Origin: Silene conica
Lineage: Eukaryota > Streptophyta > Magnoliopsida > Caryophyllales > Caryophyllaceae
Reading direction: 5' to 3'
Assembly: GCA_029255685.2 (NCBI GenBank)
Contig: CM055314.2
Location: forward strand, 39,066,790 to 39,130,789
Length of the DNA: 64,000 nucleotides
Part shown: one piece after another, positions 54,539-64,000 of the stretch
Layout of the letters: the number at the start of each line of letters is the position of its first letter
Numbering within the stretch: the stretch's first letter is position 1
The notes under the pieces: generated by a model
Databases searched by the model: none
What the model was told of the DNA's origin: nothing
What the model saw: only the letters and a program-made list of their open reading frames with translations
Translations under genes and position numbers: made by a program

Positions 54539-56882
54539 GTCTTCCCTCCTTAAAATGAACTTCGTCCCGAAGTTCACCACCCCGTAATGGTAACGAAACA
54601 TCTAACAAACACGAAACAGCACAAGTAGCACTTATATAGGCTTCAAAACGCGAAATGTTACATTCTACCCTCGTTAAGAAAACTTTGTCCCCAAAGTTTA
54701 ATGTATAACTAAATCAAAGGATAATTCACGAATCACAAAATAATGCATAACCGAAGTGATCAGGATTATCAAGTATATTCAAACAATCACGACATACCAA
54801 TTTGTCATATCATAAATCATTAAGATTTTACAATCCTATCCTCCTTAAAACATGGTTACGTCCCTGTAACCCCATTATAAAATTCCACATCCATGTTCAA
54901 GAAGATCACTCAGCCAACAATCACAAATCATCTGATAAGTTACTTACCCTATACTGGCAACTATCATCCGACTTTTAAGGCAACAAACATACTTGACAAA
55001 TTAAACATTCATGTTCATAAACAAAGTACAGAGACAAAATCTTGCTTACGCGGATAAGAGGAATGACATTAGGTAAAATTTAATTAATGTAATAGTATCT
55101 GTATAAATGAAACTACTTTATATATATAACTCACTGAAATGAATAAGATTATACTATCGTCTAATAAGGTTCATATTCATACCATTACATGGTTGCATCA
55201 TGTAATTCATATTCGGTTAAACTTTTATATTGAAACTTACATAACTCAAAATTTCAACAATCAAACATCATGCAGCAACTTTCAAAAATCATAATTAAAT
55301 AACCGCTCAAACATTTTCTGAGATGTTATAGTTTTTAGAAAATATAGGGAATTAACTAATCATAGGAAAAGGAATCAATTGCAAGGCTTAAGAGAATTAT
55401 TTATAACAAATTTTTACAACTCAGTTGGTCTGAACAAAACTTTTCAGTAATTAAACAGAAAATTGGGCAACTTGCAAAAATCACTATTAAATAACGACTC
55501 GTTAAGATTTTACATGGCTTATCATTTTGAAAACGTGAATGAATATTCCAAACATTGGAGTTTGAATTATGCATAAAAAAATAAATACGGTTTAAATAGT
55601 TTCTTTTCCAAAAACGTGGGTCAAAACAAAACTGTGCAGTGACAATTTGACCACTGTCGACTAAAATATTTATTTCTCTCAAATATAAGTCGTTCTAATA
55701 TGAAAGCAAAAGCATTGGAAAGCTAAATCAGAAGGTTATCATACATAAAATTTCCATATAGAGAATACATTTTAAATGACAGTTCGTACAAACAAGGTAA
55801 CATTCTGTAATTTATTAAAAACTTTGGTTCCTTTAAAATTAATTCACATTATCACAGTTAAATACAACCGTTCTTATTCCAAAGCATGTCGACATACCAT
55901 TTAAAGCATTGAAATCACATTGCACCATATTAACATGTATTCATTATTCAAAGTGAAAATGTCATCTAGAAAACGGTAAAGATTGCGAAATTGAAAAGTA
56001 GCGTCAACGAAATAATTAGATGCATTAGTTCCTACCATTGTAGCAATCACAACATAATTGTATGTAAATATGTATCCAAGAAATCAACAAGGTGCACTTT
56101 TTGAATACTGACTCTATAACTAAACTAATTGTGGGTAAATAGAAATTGTCATGTAAACTTTAAGTACGATCTATGCAACACATAACTATATAGCATTCAT
56201 GGCTTGGGGAAACACATTCCGCATATCACTAGACATGAATTACTATAACATATAAATCTGATCATTCATATCCAAATAACAACCAATATATTACATAGCT
56301 ACGATAGTCATTTAATAATCAGATATCATAGGGACATTTCGAAACACCCAAATCAAATGACCATATAACTCCAAGTTATTGTTCAATAAATATACATTCA
56401 TTCTCTGAAAATTTCAATTCAATCATTCAGATCAATCAGCATTTCTGTATCAATCGTATTCTTCTAATGCACATCAACATACAAGTCAAACTTATATTTC
56501 AAACTCATATTCCAATTTTCATGTTATCAATACTTGAGATCATATATCTTAATTAACATTCGATATTAACCTTATCTTTCACAATACACATTACCAACGA
56601 TATTTCACATTATAACTTACCTCGTTCATTTCCTGCGAAAACGTTAGTACAATATAAATTAGGTCCTTTCCTTTATTCTATACTACCCACTCTCTACATC
56701 TCTCACGGGTGACCAGGTTAGACTGAAAGGGCCAGTGGCTTGGTTTGAGGGGGCCCCTAACTCATCCCAGTCCTGGGGGCTCCTAACAGTTACTAGCCTG
56801 GGGTTCATTTTATTTGACTCTTCCTATGTTCATTATTTTTCATTTGGTTTAGGCCTGAGGATCGTTCTCTCTGATACCACTT
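54539..56882 (-). other. interior of the coding-free element
   Basis: 2344 bases, AT-rich, no coding domain. On the - strand it begins with the primer-binding site and a leader like that at 61450-62806, and ends with the doublet around GAACTTCGGGACGAAGTTCA and a purine tract (54539-54552). The - strand ORF 55401-55682 lies in sequence shared with the non-coding leader at 62560-62800 and is not a gene. Confidence 0.8.
56868..56879 (-). other. primer-binding site of the coding-free element
   Basis: TGGTATCAGAGA on the - strand, one base different from the usual TGGTATCAGAGC, three bases from the LTR. Confidence 0.75.
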
Positions 56883-59422
56883 TGTAACACCCCCATTTAT
56901 TTAAGAGCCTTTAGCAAGACATTCTCAAATAAATAGAGCTGTTACCATCTCGGATTAACCGAGGTAGTGAATAACAAAGTAAAACAAACCAAAGTACTTT
57001 ATATAAAACTGATTAAATATGAACTTTTGATATTACAACTACTACGCAAAGAATAAAAGTACAACTGATGACATCTAAATATGTGATCTAACTCTAAGTA
57101 GGTCCAAGCCATGTCTCTCTCCATGCCCAAGCTCCTAATCCATCTGTCTCAGACCTGTAGAATCTACTCCCCATTCCGGATCATCGTATGTGTACACGAA
57201 TACACTGTCAACCTCGCGGTTGAGTAGGATAACACAAAAATAAATAATGCAACAATTATGGTATGCAAATGCAATGATATGCTCGAGCTCAATCTCAATC
57301 TCAATCACAATCTCAAACCCGAAACACCAATCTCAAACCCGAAACACCAAGCCATACCGAACCTCCCGGCAGACTATAATCGGTCGTCACCGAACACCAG
57401 CATAACAGCTGAGGTCACCAGGTCTAGTCCTGCAGAACTAGCCTGGGCCCAATAATATCTCATCGTCTCAAACCCGTATCCAATGCATATGCCATGCTCA
57501 TGAGTGCAACAGTAATAGTAATTATACTTATGAATGCAACAATTATAAATAACCATTAAATGCCATGCTCATATAACTCATATTTGCATCCGTAATATAC
57601 AAGACAACAACCATTCATATCACATCACAGAGTAACCATTCATTCATAACACTTCATAGAGTATAGTGTCAGTGTATCCTACCTGGATAGCAATATAATC
57701 CACTAGCCAGCCAGCAAGTAGCAGAATTATGCCAGTTCAAAACCGTCACCTAACAATATAATACGCGTAATTACTAACTACTATAACTACGTAAACAAAT
57801 ATTATATGTCCACTTAATCAAATTCATTAATTAATTAATTAAAATAATTATGCACAACGAGATCATATAATACGCAACTATCTTAATTAACTTAATCAAT
57901 CGGTAAAAAATATCGTCACAAGATAAAATAAACAAACCAACTTAATTAATTAATCTAGTTAAACTAATTAAAAACAACTAAGTAACATGTGTTCAAAGTT
58001 AAACTATTAAATGTAAGTTAATTAGAACCAATTAACTAAACCAACCAAAATCTAAGTGACCACCATACTAACATACACACCTACGTAAAACAATTAAACC
58101 ACCAAATCATACTAACACATTATACATGCTGAATCACGAACCCCTGTCCATGACAAATCATGCTGAACCCGTCTCCTAAACTGACCCGTAACTCCTTAAT
58201 CGTATACTACCACCACGGCTTGACACCCATCCCACTCACCCTGGCCTAGAGTGCTTCCAAGGGTTGTCTTACTCGGCCTTTTCCGCCTCTCACGAACCCC
58301 TGACGCCACAACTAAACTATCCCGACATGTCGCGTTCCCGCGTTCCCCTGTTTGCATATACTCGATTTTCGATTGTATGACTGCCCCCACTCGCAAGACA
58401 CCTCCCCTAACCTCCATCAGACCACCATCGTGGTCCACACCTACCCGGAAACCAAACCAACCAACCCTGGGTCCTAATCAACGCGGTACGGGTGCAAACA
58501 CGGCCTGAGTTTTGGTCTCTGTTTCCCGCATAAAACATTCTAATATTCGAAATTCGTTCTTACCGTCACCATAACCACCACGATGGTCCACCAGGGACTA
58601 TCTATTACCCAGACCCCAAAGGCAACCCAAAACATGTGATGAACGAGAGTGTAAAGGTAGGAACTTACCGAGGTTAAGGGTGACAGCGGCTGCACTGGGA
58701 TCAGCCAAGAGAGGGCGTGAGTGTCTGTAAACCCGAGAACAGCCAAGAGAGGGCGTGTGTTTGTGAACGTGCAAGGTAGGTGGTGAATAGGGTTTTTGGT
58801 TGATTTTGTCTATACAGGAGAATTGTAGGAGGAAGGCTGCGTTCGAAGTGAGTTAGGGTAAGGTGGGGTTACTCGGTTTCTTAACTTCAAAACCGAGCCC
58901 AACACTTTACTTACTTAGCCCATCACGTATCTCGAGACACCCGACATCTATATTCCGTTCTCACCCGTTAACTTAAAAAAATAAACGAGTACATGTAATT
59001 AATTTATACTAATTAAATTAATTACAAGAATAAATAAAATTAGTAGTACGATAATATTTCGGTCCATATAAAATAAATTATAGAAATATTAAAATACTAC
59101 CAATTACATAAGAATATATAAAACAAATAGGATTTAAATACAATTACGACTTAATTAAAATAGAATTTAAATATAGATGAGAAATAAATATAAAATTAGA
59201 AAATATATTTAATTATAAGTATATTATTAAAATTAAATAAATACGAATGAAATGTCATTATGAATTAATCAACAAATATAACATGACTATGAAATACGAA
59301 ATAATCGTAAAAATACGCTTTATAAAATAATAATAGCTTATGTAAAGTACTTTATAAACGTTCCGTTTGAAATACGTATATAAAACATGAATTGACCAGA
59401 GGCTAACATACGGGGTATTACA
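56883..59422 (-). repeat. 5' LTR of the coding-free element
   Basis: 2540 bp, the same length as its partner, about six mismatches. Confidence 0.95.
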
Positions 59423-60277
59423 GTAAGCATATCAACTAAGTTAATAATAATGTTACATGTTATGATAATTAAGATGAGGGATGGTGTGTGTAAATGGGCC
59501 GAGTATAACATTTCACCCGACCCATATATTTTGCAATCTACTCGTGTATACCTATTACTACAAACCTACTACAAACCCTCACGCTCATGATAAGCTCCCT
59601 CCCTGCCGCCTCATTTTAACTCCCTTTCTACCCTACTTCTAACCCAATCCTTACACAACATTCACCCCACGTTTCAGCCACCACATCAGAGAGGATAACA
59701 GAACCTTGCACGACGGGTTTAAGACGGTCTAGGGCTTCTCGATTCGAGTCGTAAAACAGGTATGTCAGCCGTGTTGTAGGGTTGTATAGCGTTTTATATT
59801 GTGTCTATGGGTAGTTCGTCCAGTTATCGGTTTGTTAATGTGCATATGTGCTGGTGGTAGTCGGGGTAGGGGTTTGGTGTTAGTCACGGTGGTGCAACGT
59901 CGGAGCGTCGCCGGAAATAGGGGTATTCGTTTTCAGCGTGTATCGGGTGTTAGTTTGAACAGGGGTGTCTGGGGTGGTACCACCGTTGACTCGGGGAAGG
60001 TCGACACAGTGGTACCACCGTTGCGTAAGATCGACGTAGGGGCTGGTATTGGTGGTAGTTGCAGGTGGGTTACATGAAGAGTGCTGTCGAAGGGGTTGGT
60101 GCAGCGGGTCTCGTCGGCGGTTGTCGAAGTGGTTGTCGGGGGCAGGTGGTGGAGCAGGCGGTCGTGGGTTTGGGAACGGTGGTTGTCGGTTGTGGTGGCC
60201 GTGTCACACGCGTGGTGATGGGGGTTGTTACCGCGGGTGTTAGCGTGGGTAGGGTTAGTTGGGTTAGTTGGTTACTA

Positions 60278-60371
<94 letters not shown>

Positions 60372-60373
60372 TT
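60278..60373 (+). repeat. (ATT)n microsatellite
   Basis: About 27 uninterrupted units to 60360, then one changed unit and a few more. It occupies the same LTR position as shorter ATT-rich tracts at 4405-4500 and 23440-23525. Confidence 0.95.
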
Positions 60374-60893
60374 ACCTTTATTCTTATTGTTGTTGTTGTT
60401 ATTTCTCATAGTGGATATTATTATTTATAATAATGTTTTATTAATTACATGATTAGCAAATGTTAATAATGGTATCTATGTTAACGTCGTTAATTTGTGA
60501 AGGGCGGTAATTGGTTGTTTATGAGTCGGGAAGTTAATGTTTTGAGGAAACTACTATTTCGGGAAAGTTTCCATTTCGAGAAACTTTCCACTTGTAGAAT
60601 GTTACTAATTATAGTAAGTGTAAGTTGACTTATGGGGGTTTGGGAAGTTTATTAATTCGTTACGTATACATGTTTAGGTGACGGGTTTCGCGTGGAATAT
60701 TTCTAGCGAGCTTTGGATTGTCTGCACTTCTGCTATTTGAGGTAGGGGAATACTGTATACATGATGACGAGTGATCTGTTATTATTATGTTAACTATTTA
60801 TATATTTCATTGGATGATTGGCATTATATTGAGTTGATTGTCTTATATATTTCTGTTATATAATATGATGTGAAAATATTGGGTCTTGTGATA

Positions 60894-61065
60894 CGGTGCG
60901 GAGTTATTTGGTGTTGGATCGGTGCGGAGTTTATTTGGTGTTGGATCGGTGCGGAGTTTATATGGTGATGGATCGGTGCGGAGTTTATATGGTGTTGGAT
61001 CGGTGCGGAGTTTATATGGTGTTGGATCGGTGCGGAGTTATTTGGCGATGGATCGGTGCGGAGTA
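60894..61065 (+). repeat. 27-28 bp minisatellite in the + strand Tekay LTR
   Basis: Six to seven units around GGTGCGGAGTTTATATGGTG plus TTGGATC. They share GGTGCGGAG with the arrays at 4883-5041 and 22826-22982, but the rest of the unit has diverged. Confidence 0.9.
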
Positions 61066-61452
61066 TATTATATTGTTGGTATATTTATTTCTTTTTCCCT
61101 ACTCAACCTCGTGGTTGACCCTGTGTATTCGTGATCACCTGTGATGAACCAATTTATTGGGGAGCAGATTGACAGGTGGCTGAGACTAAGGGGGAGCTAT
61201 GGGAGAAGGAGCTTGGATCCGGACCAGACTAGAGTCTAGATCACCTTAGTCAGTTTAGCAAGAGTTGTACCTTCCTTTTTTTTGTTAAGACTTTCGGATA
61301 CAGTTGTAAGAACATGTTATGAGTTTAATTTTAATTAAAGTACTGTTTATCTTTCCTTTTTATCTACTGCCTCGGGAAACCGAGATGGTAACACCTTTAT
61401 TTATCTGAGGAGTCCTAGTACAGGCCCTTAAATAAATCGGGGTGTTACAAAG

Positions 61453-61464
61453 TGGTATCAGAGC
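61453..61464 (+). other. primer-binding site
   Basis: TGGTATCAGAGC, three bases after the LTR end; initiator methionine tRNA type. Confidence 0.87.
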
Positions 61465-62806
61465 GAACGATCCTCAGGCCTAAACCAAATGAATCATAAT
61501 GAACGTAGGAAGAGTCAAATAAAATGAACCCCGAGATGAAACTGATAGGAGCCCCAAAAAGGAACGGGATGAGTTAGGGGCCCCCTCACACCAGACCTGG
61601 GCCCTTTCGGTTCTGTCTCGGAAACCCAATGAGAGTAATTGAAGAGTGGGGTAGATTCTGTAGTGACCTAGTCATCTAGTACTAACATTCTTGCAGGAGA
61701 AGAATGAGGTAAGTAATATTTGAGTTATGATTAATGATGCCAGATGGAAAGATGTGTGTTATATGAAATGTGGATCAATCTGGATGATGGAATTGAAAGT
61801 TTAAGAGTTCAGAGGTGTAATTGTGAACAATGTTTAGAGTGGCGTGATCATAGTATGTTGGTGTTTGGAATGTTCTTAGGGTATATGGTTAATAAATGAC
61901 TATCGTAATTATACAATATATTGGTTGGAATTTAGATATGAATGATCAGATTCAGATGTTATAGTAATCCATGTCTAGTGATATGCGGAATGAGTTCCCC
62001 TAAGCCATGAATGTATATAGTTATGTGCTGCATATATTGTACTTAAGATTTTATGCCTTTTATACGCATTTAAAATTTGTTATAGAGATAGTAATCAATA
62101 AGTGACTTTGTGATAACTCCTAGTTTATATTTCCGTATTTGAATAGGTTGTAAGTATGTGATGGTAGAAACTAATTTATTTATATACACACGTATAACCA
62201 TCGAGTTATTTAGTTGAGTCTACCTTCAGCTTCGAGACCTTTACCATGTTCTAGATGATAATTATTGTTGAAATGAGGAATGCATGTTGATATGGTACAA
62301 AGTGACGTCTATGCTTCAATTGTATGCCAACATGTTTTGGAAAAATATTGTTTATATTTAAATATGATAATGTGAGGTGATTTTAAGGAACACAAATTTT
62401 GATAAATTTTCGGAACGTTACAATGCTTGCGAGAGCTGCCATTTAAAATGCGTTCTCTCTATGTGTATGAAAATTTTATGTATGATAATCTTCTGAGTTA
62501 ACTTTCAATACTTTAGGTTTCATGTCAAGGGGAGTTATATTTTGAGAGAAATAAATGAGTTAATCGACGGTGGTCAAATTGTTCTTGCACAGTTCTGGTT
62601 GGACTCATGCATTTGAAATGTGGATCATGTAAAACATGTTTACTGTTTATGCATAATTCAAACTCCTATGTTTAGAATATTCGCTCACGTGCCTCGAATG
62701 ATAAACTGTGTGAAACCTTAACAAGTGTTATTTAATCTTGATTTGTGCAAGTTGCCCAAATTTCTGTTTAATGGTTGTAAAGTTCATGTCCACTGTTATA
62801 AATAAT
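61465..62806 (+). other. leader of the + strand Tekay-type element
   Basis: Non-coding. Begins GAACGATCCTCAGGCC and is homologous (inverted) to most of 55400-56867. No gag start is reached before the CACTA insertion. Confidence 0.7.
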
Positions 62807-62825
62807 CACTACAAAAAAAACGCGG

Positions 62826-63240
62826 TGTTCTGACCGAAAAAATCCGTCAGAAAAGGGGAAATCCGTCAGGAAATTCGCGTTTCTGACGGATAATCCGTCA
62901 GAAATTTCCGTCCCGAATATTCGTCACGAAAATCAAGTTTGTGACGAATTATCCGTCAGAAAATTAATTGTGACGGACTTCTGACGGTCTACCCGTAGAA
63001 GAAAAAATTCCAGGTCAAATTTTTGTTGACTTATAGTGACGGATAATGCGTCAGTAATTTGTCATTTGTGACGGATAATGCGTCAGTAATTGCTCATTTG
63101 TGACGGATAATGCGTCAGGAATTTTATTCATTTGTGACGGATAATCCGTCGGAAATGTGGTCAACTGTTGACTTTTGTGACGGATTATCCGTCAGGAATT
63201 TGGTCAAATTTTGACTTTTTGTGACGGATTATCCGTCAGA
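62826..63240. repeat. subterminal palindromic repeats of the second CACTA
   Basis: About ten copies of the palindrome TGACGGATWATCCGTCAG or close variants (including TGACGGATAATGCGTCAG) spaced about 40-50 bases. Likely transposase-binding array. Confidence 0.87.
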
Positions 63241-63526
63241 ATTTAAAGCAGTATAGGCTGAAAACAGCTGCTTGCTGTCCAGCCCAATGCGATTGCATTG
63301 TTCATATTTACAACCTCCAAATCACCAAATCCTGCAAAACATTCATCATCCGCCAAACGGAGATTTATATTTCCAAGTCGACCGCTAAGCGGGAACCAAC
63401 AACAAAGAAAAACCATGGGTAAGAAATTGAATTACATAAAATAGTCTTCATAAATTCATACACTAACATAAAATACGTTCTAAAGTTAATAAGTCATAAT
63501 CTCAGTTTGCATTTGACTAAACTATC

Positions 63527-63967
63527 CTAAGTGGTTGGAGGATCAATTGACATGTTATTACATCCAAAGCCATGAGGATCGTCCGAGAAGTCATCACGTC
63601 GGTGATGATTTGGCATACTTGAGCATGACTGAGTGGAAAAGAAAGTCTGCATATCACTCCAAGCTTTTTTCATTTCCGCCATTTCCTCTTGAATTTGTTT
63701 TTGAGTTGCTTCAGTGCTTTCAATTTTTTCTTTGAGACGCAGATTCTCAGTTTGCATTTGACTAAACATGCTTGGTCAATAAGAACAAGATCGACGATCT
63801 CCTCTTTTGTCCCTAGGATTCTCATACCATACCTCTTCACCCAATGGACCGATCCCAAAAAAACCTCCTTTTTTGTCAAACCCTCCAACAGCTTCGTGGT
63901 AGGTCTGAATCTCATCCCGAGGCTCTCCGGTTGGCGTTGGTTGAGCCAAAAGTTCATTGTAAGCAGT
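63527..63967 (-). CDS. last exon(s) of a plant transposase-family protein (Transposase_24-like)
   Basis: On the - strand a splice acceptor (TATTTTTCAG, ending at 63968) opens an exon reading AYNELLAQPTPTGEPRDEIQ, YHEAVGGFDKKGGFFGIGPL and GEEVWYENPRDKRGDRRS. This resembles the C-terminal GLG-type motif of the plant Ptta/En/Spm family (PF03004). A TGA at 63776-63778 interrupts the frame. The same frame then continues as a glutamate/lysine-rich coiled coil (MQTENLRLKEKIESTEATQ, QIQEEMAEMKKAWSDMQ), which is usual after that motif, to a TAG near 63527. Either the gene is decayed or a small intron covers the TGA. Upstream exons are outside the window. It probably encodes the element's accessory DNA-binding protein. 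Confidence 0.7.
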
Positions 63968-64000
63968 CTGAAAAATATACTTATAAGTAAAATATATTGT

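Larger units (their letters stand above)
51999..59422 (-). mobile_element. young coding-free LTR element of Tekay type
   Basis: Two 2540-bp LTRs (51999-54538 and 56883-59422) differing at about six sites flank a 2.3 kb interior without gag or pol. The 5-bp duplication GTAAG flanks the whole (51994-51998 and 59423-59427). The interior keeps the primer-binding region, leader and the 3' end with purine tract. It is structurally complete as a non-autonomous element that would use proteins of a relative. The LTR divergence suggests about 0.1-0.2 million years. Confidence 0.95.
59428..61449 (+). repeat. main part of the + strand Tekay LTR
   Basis: Continues the LTR that starts at 51794 and ends CGGGGTGTTACA at 61449, directly before the primer-binding site. 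Holds the GGTGGTACCACC pair (59973-60019), a long ATT microsatellite and the family minisatellite. ORFs at 59799-60452 and 60896-61144 are translations of these repeats. Confidence 0.8.
51794..62806 (+). mobile_element. Tekay-type element, 5' part, + strand, with nested insertion
   Basis: 5' LTR (51794-51998 and 59428-61449), primer-binding site and 1.35 kb of leader, interrupted by a CACTA transposon at 62807. The leader matches, inverted, the interior at 54539-56882 and places this element in the same group. Coding parts would lie beyond the window. Without the nested element the LTR is 2227 bp. Confidence 0.75.
62807..64000. mobile_element. CACTA (En/Spm-type) transposon, one end
   Basis: Starts CACTACAAAAAAAACGCGG, followed by more than 400 bases packed with TGACGGAT and ATCCGTCA in both orientations, then unique sequence with a transposase-family exon on the - strand. 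AAT lies before the end, but the other end is outside the window, so the 3-bp duplication cannot be checked. Its subterminal motif differs completely from that of the CACTA at 12897, so the two belong to different families. It inserted into the Tekay-type leader. Confidence 0.87.

Noticed and set aside
55401-55682. - strand ORF in the coding-free element as a short Gag
   Set aside because: No Gag motif, and the same sequence is part of the non-coding leader at 62560-62800.
60059-60452. ORFs ending in long tyrosine or isoleucine runs
   Set aside because: They read through the ATT microsatellite in an LTR; no gene signal.
60896-61144. Repetitive ORFs with MDRCGVY-type units
   Set aside because: Translation of the LTR minisatellite.

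Overview
The window is plant nuclear DNA, almost certainly from a eudicot with a large, repeat-filled genome. Nearly every base belongs to LTR retrotransposons of typical plant lineages (Ty1/Copia SIRE-like and Angela/Tork-like; Ty3/Gypsy Tekay-type chromovirus and Athila-like), to two CACTA DNA transposons and to one small hAT element. I see no intact host gene, tRNA or rRNA. The only host-derived coding sequence is a pair of gene fragments (chaperonin CCT5 and pyruvate decarboxylase) carried inside a CACTA transposon. The species cannot be fixed from the sequence; a Caryophyllales-type genome is only a weak guess.

Layout, left to right. 1-2899: 3' part of a SIRE-like Copia element. 2900-7965: Tekay-type LTRs, one on + and one on -, lying end to end. 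7965-9159: Athila-like gag. 9160-22421: a gag-only Gypsy element whose 5' LTR was later hit by an Athila-like solo LTR (10733-12455) and by the gene-carrying CACTA (12897-16589). 22422-30259: a broken Tekay chromovirus on the - strand. 30260-43889: a partial Angela-like Copia on the - strand, itself split by a very young, whole-looking Copia on the + strand (34233-42863). 43890-47174: Athila-like LTR and 3' interior. 47175-51603: another Copia relative (- strand) holding a hAT element (49122-49775). 51604-62806: Tekay-type LTRs on + with a young coding-free element (51999-59422) nested in one of them. 62807-64000: the end of a second CACTA with part of a transposase-family gene.

Five insertions are confirmed by target-site duplications read directly: GCTAT (solo LTR), CTT (CACTA), AAACA (young Copia), GTAAG (coding-free element) and ATTTTGAG (hAT). 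Paired LTRs give a rough clock. The young Copia LTRs look identical, those of the coding-free element differ at about six of 2540 sites, those of the gag-only element by about 2.7 percent in the stretch compared, and those of the chromovirus by about 4 percent. At substitution rates of 0.7-1.3e-8 per site per year these mean recent, about 0.1-0.2, 1-2 and 1.5-3 million years.

The most interesting signals are these. The CACTA joins exons of two unrelated host genes. A hairpin near the start of the Angela-like LTRs is supported by compensatory base changes between two diverged copies. The SIRE-like LTR has three tandem hairpins that keep the same loop while their stems change. Four unrelated retrotransposon families each carry their own cluster of short palindromes.
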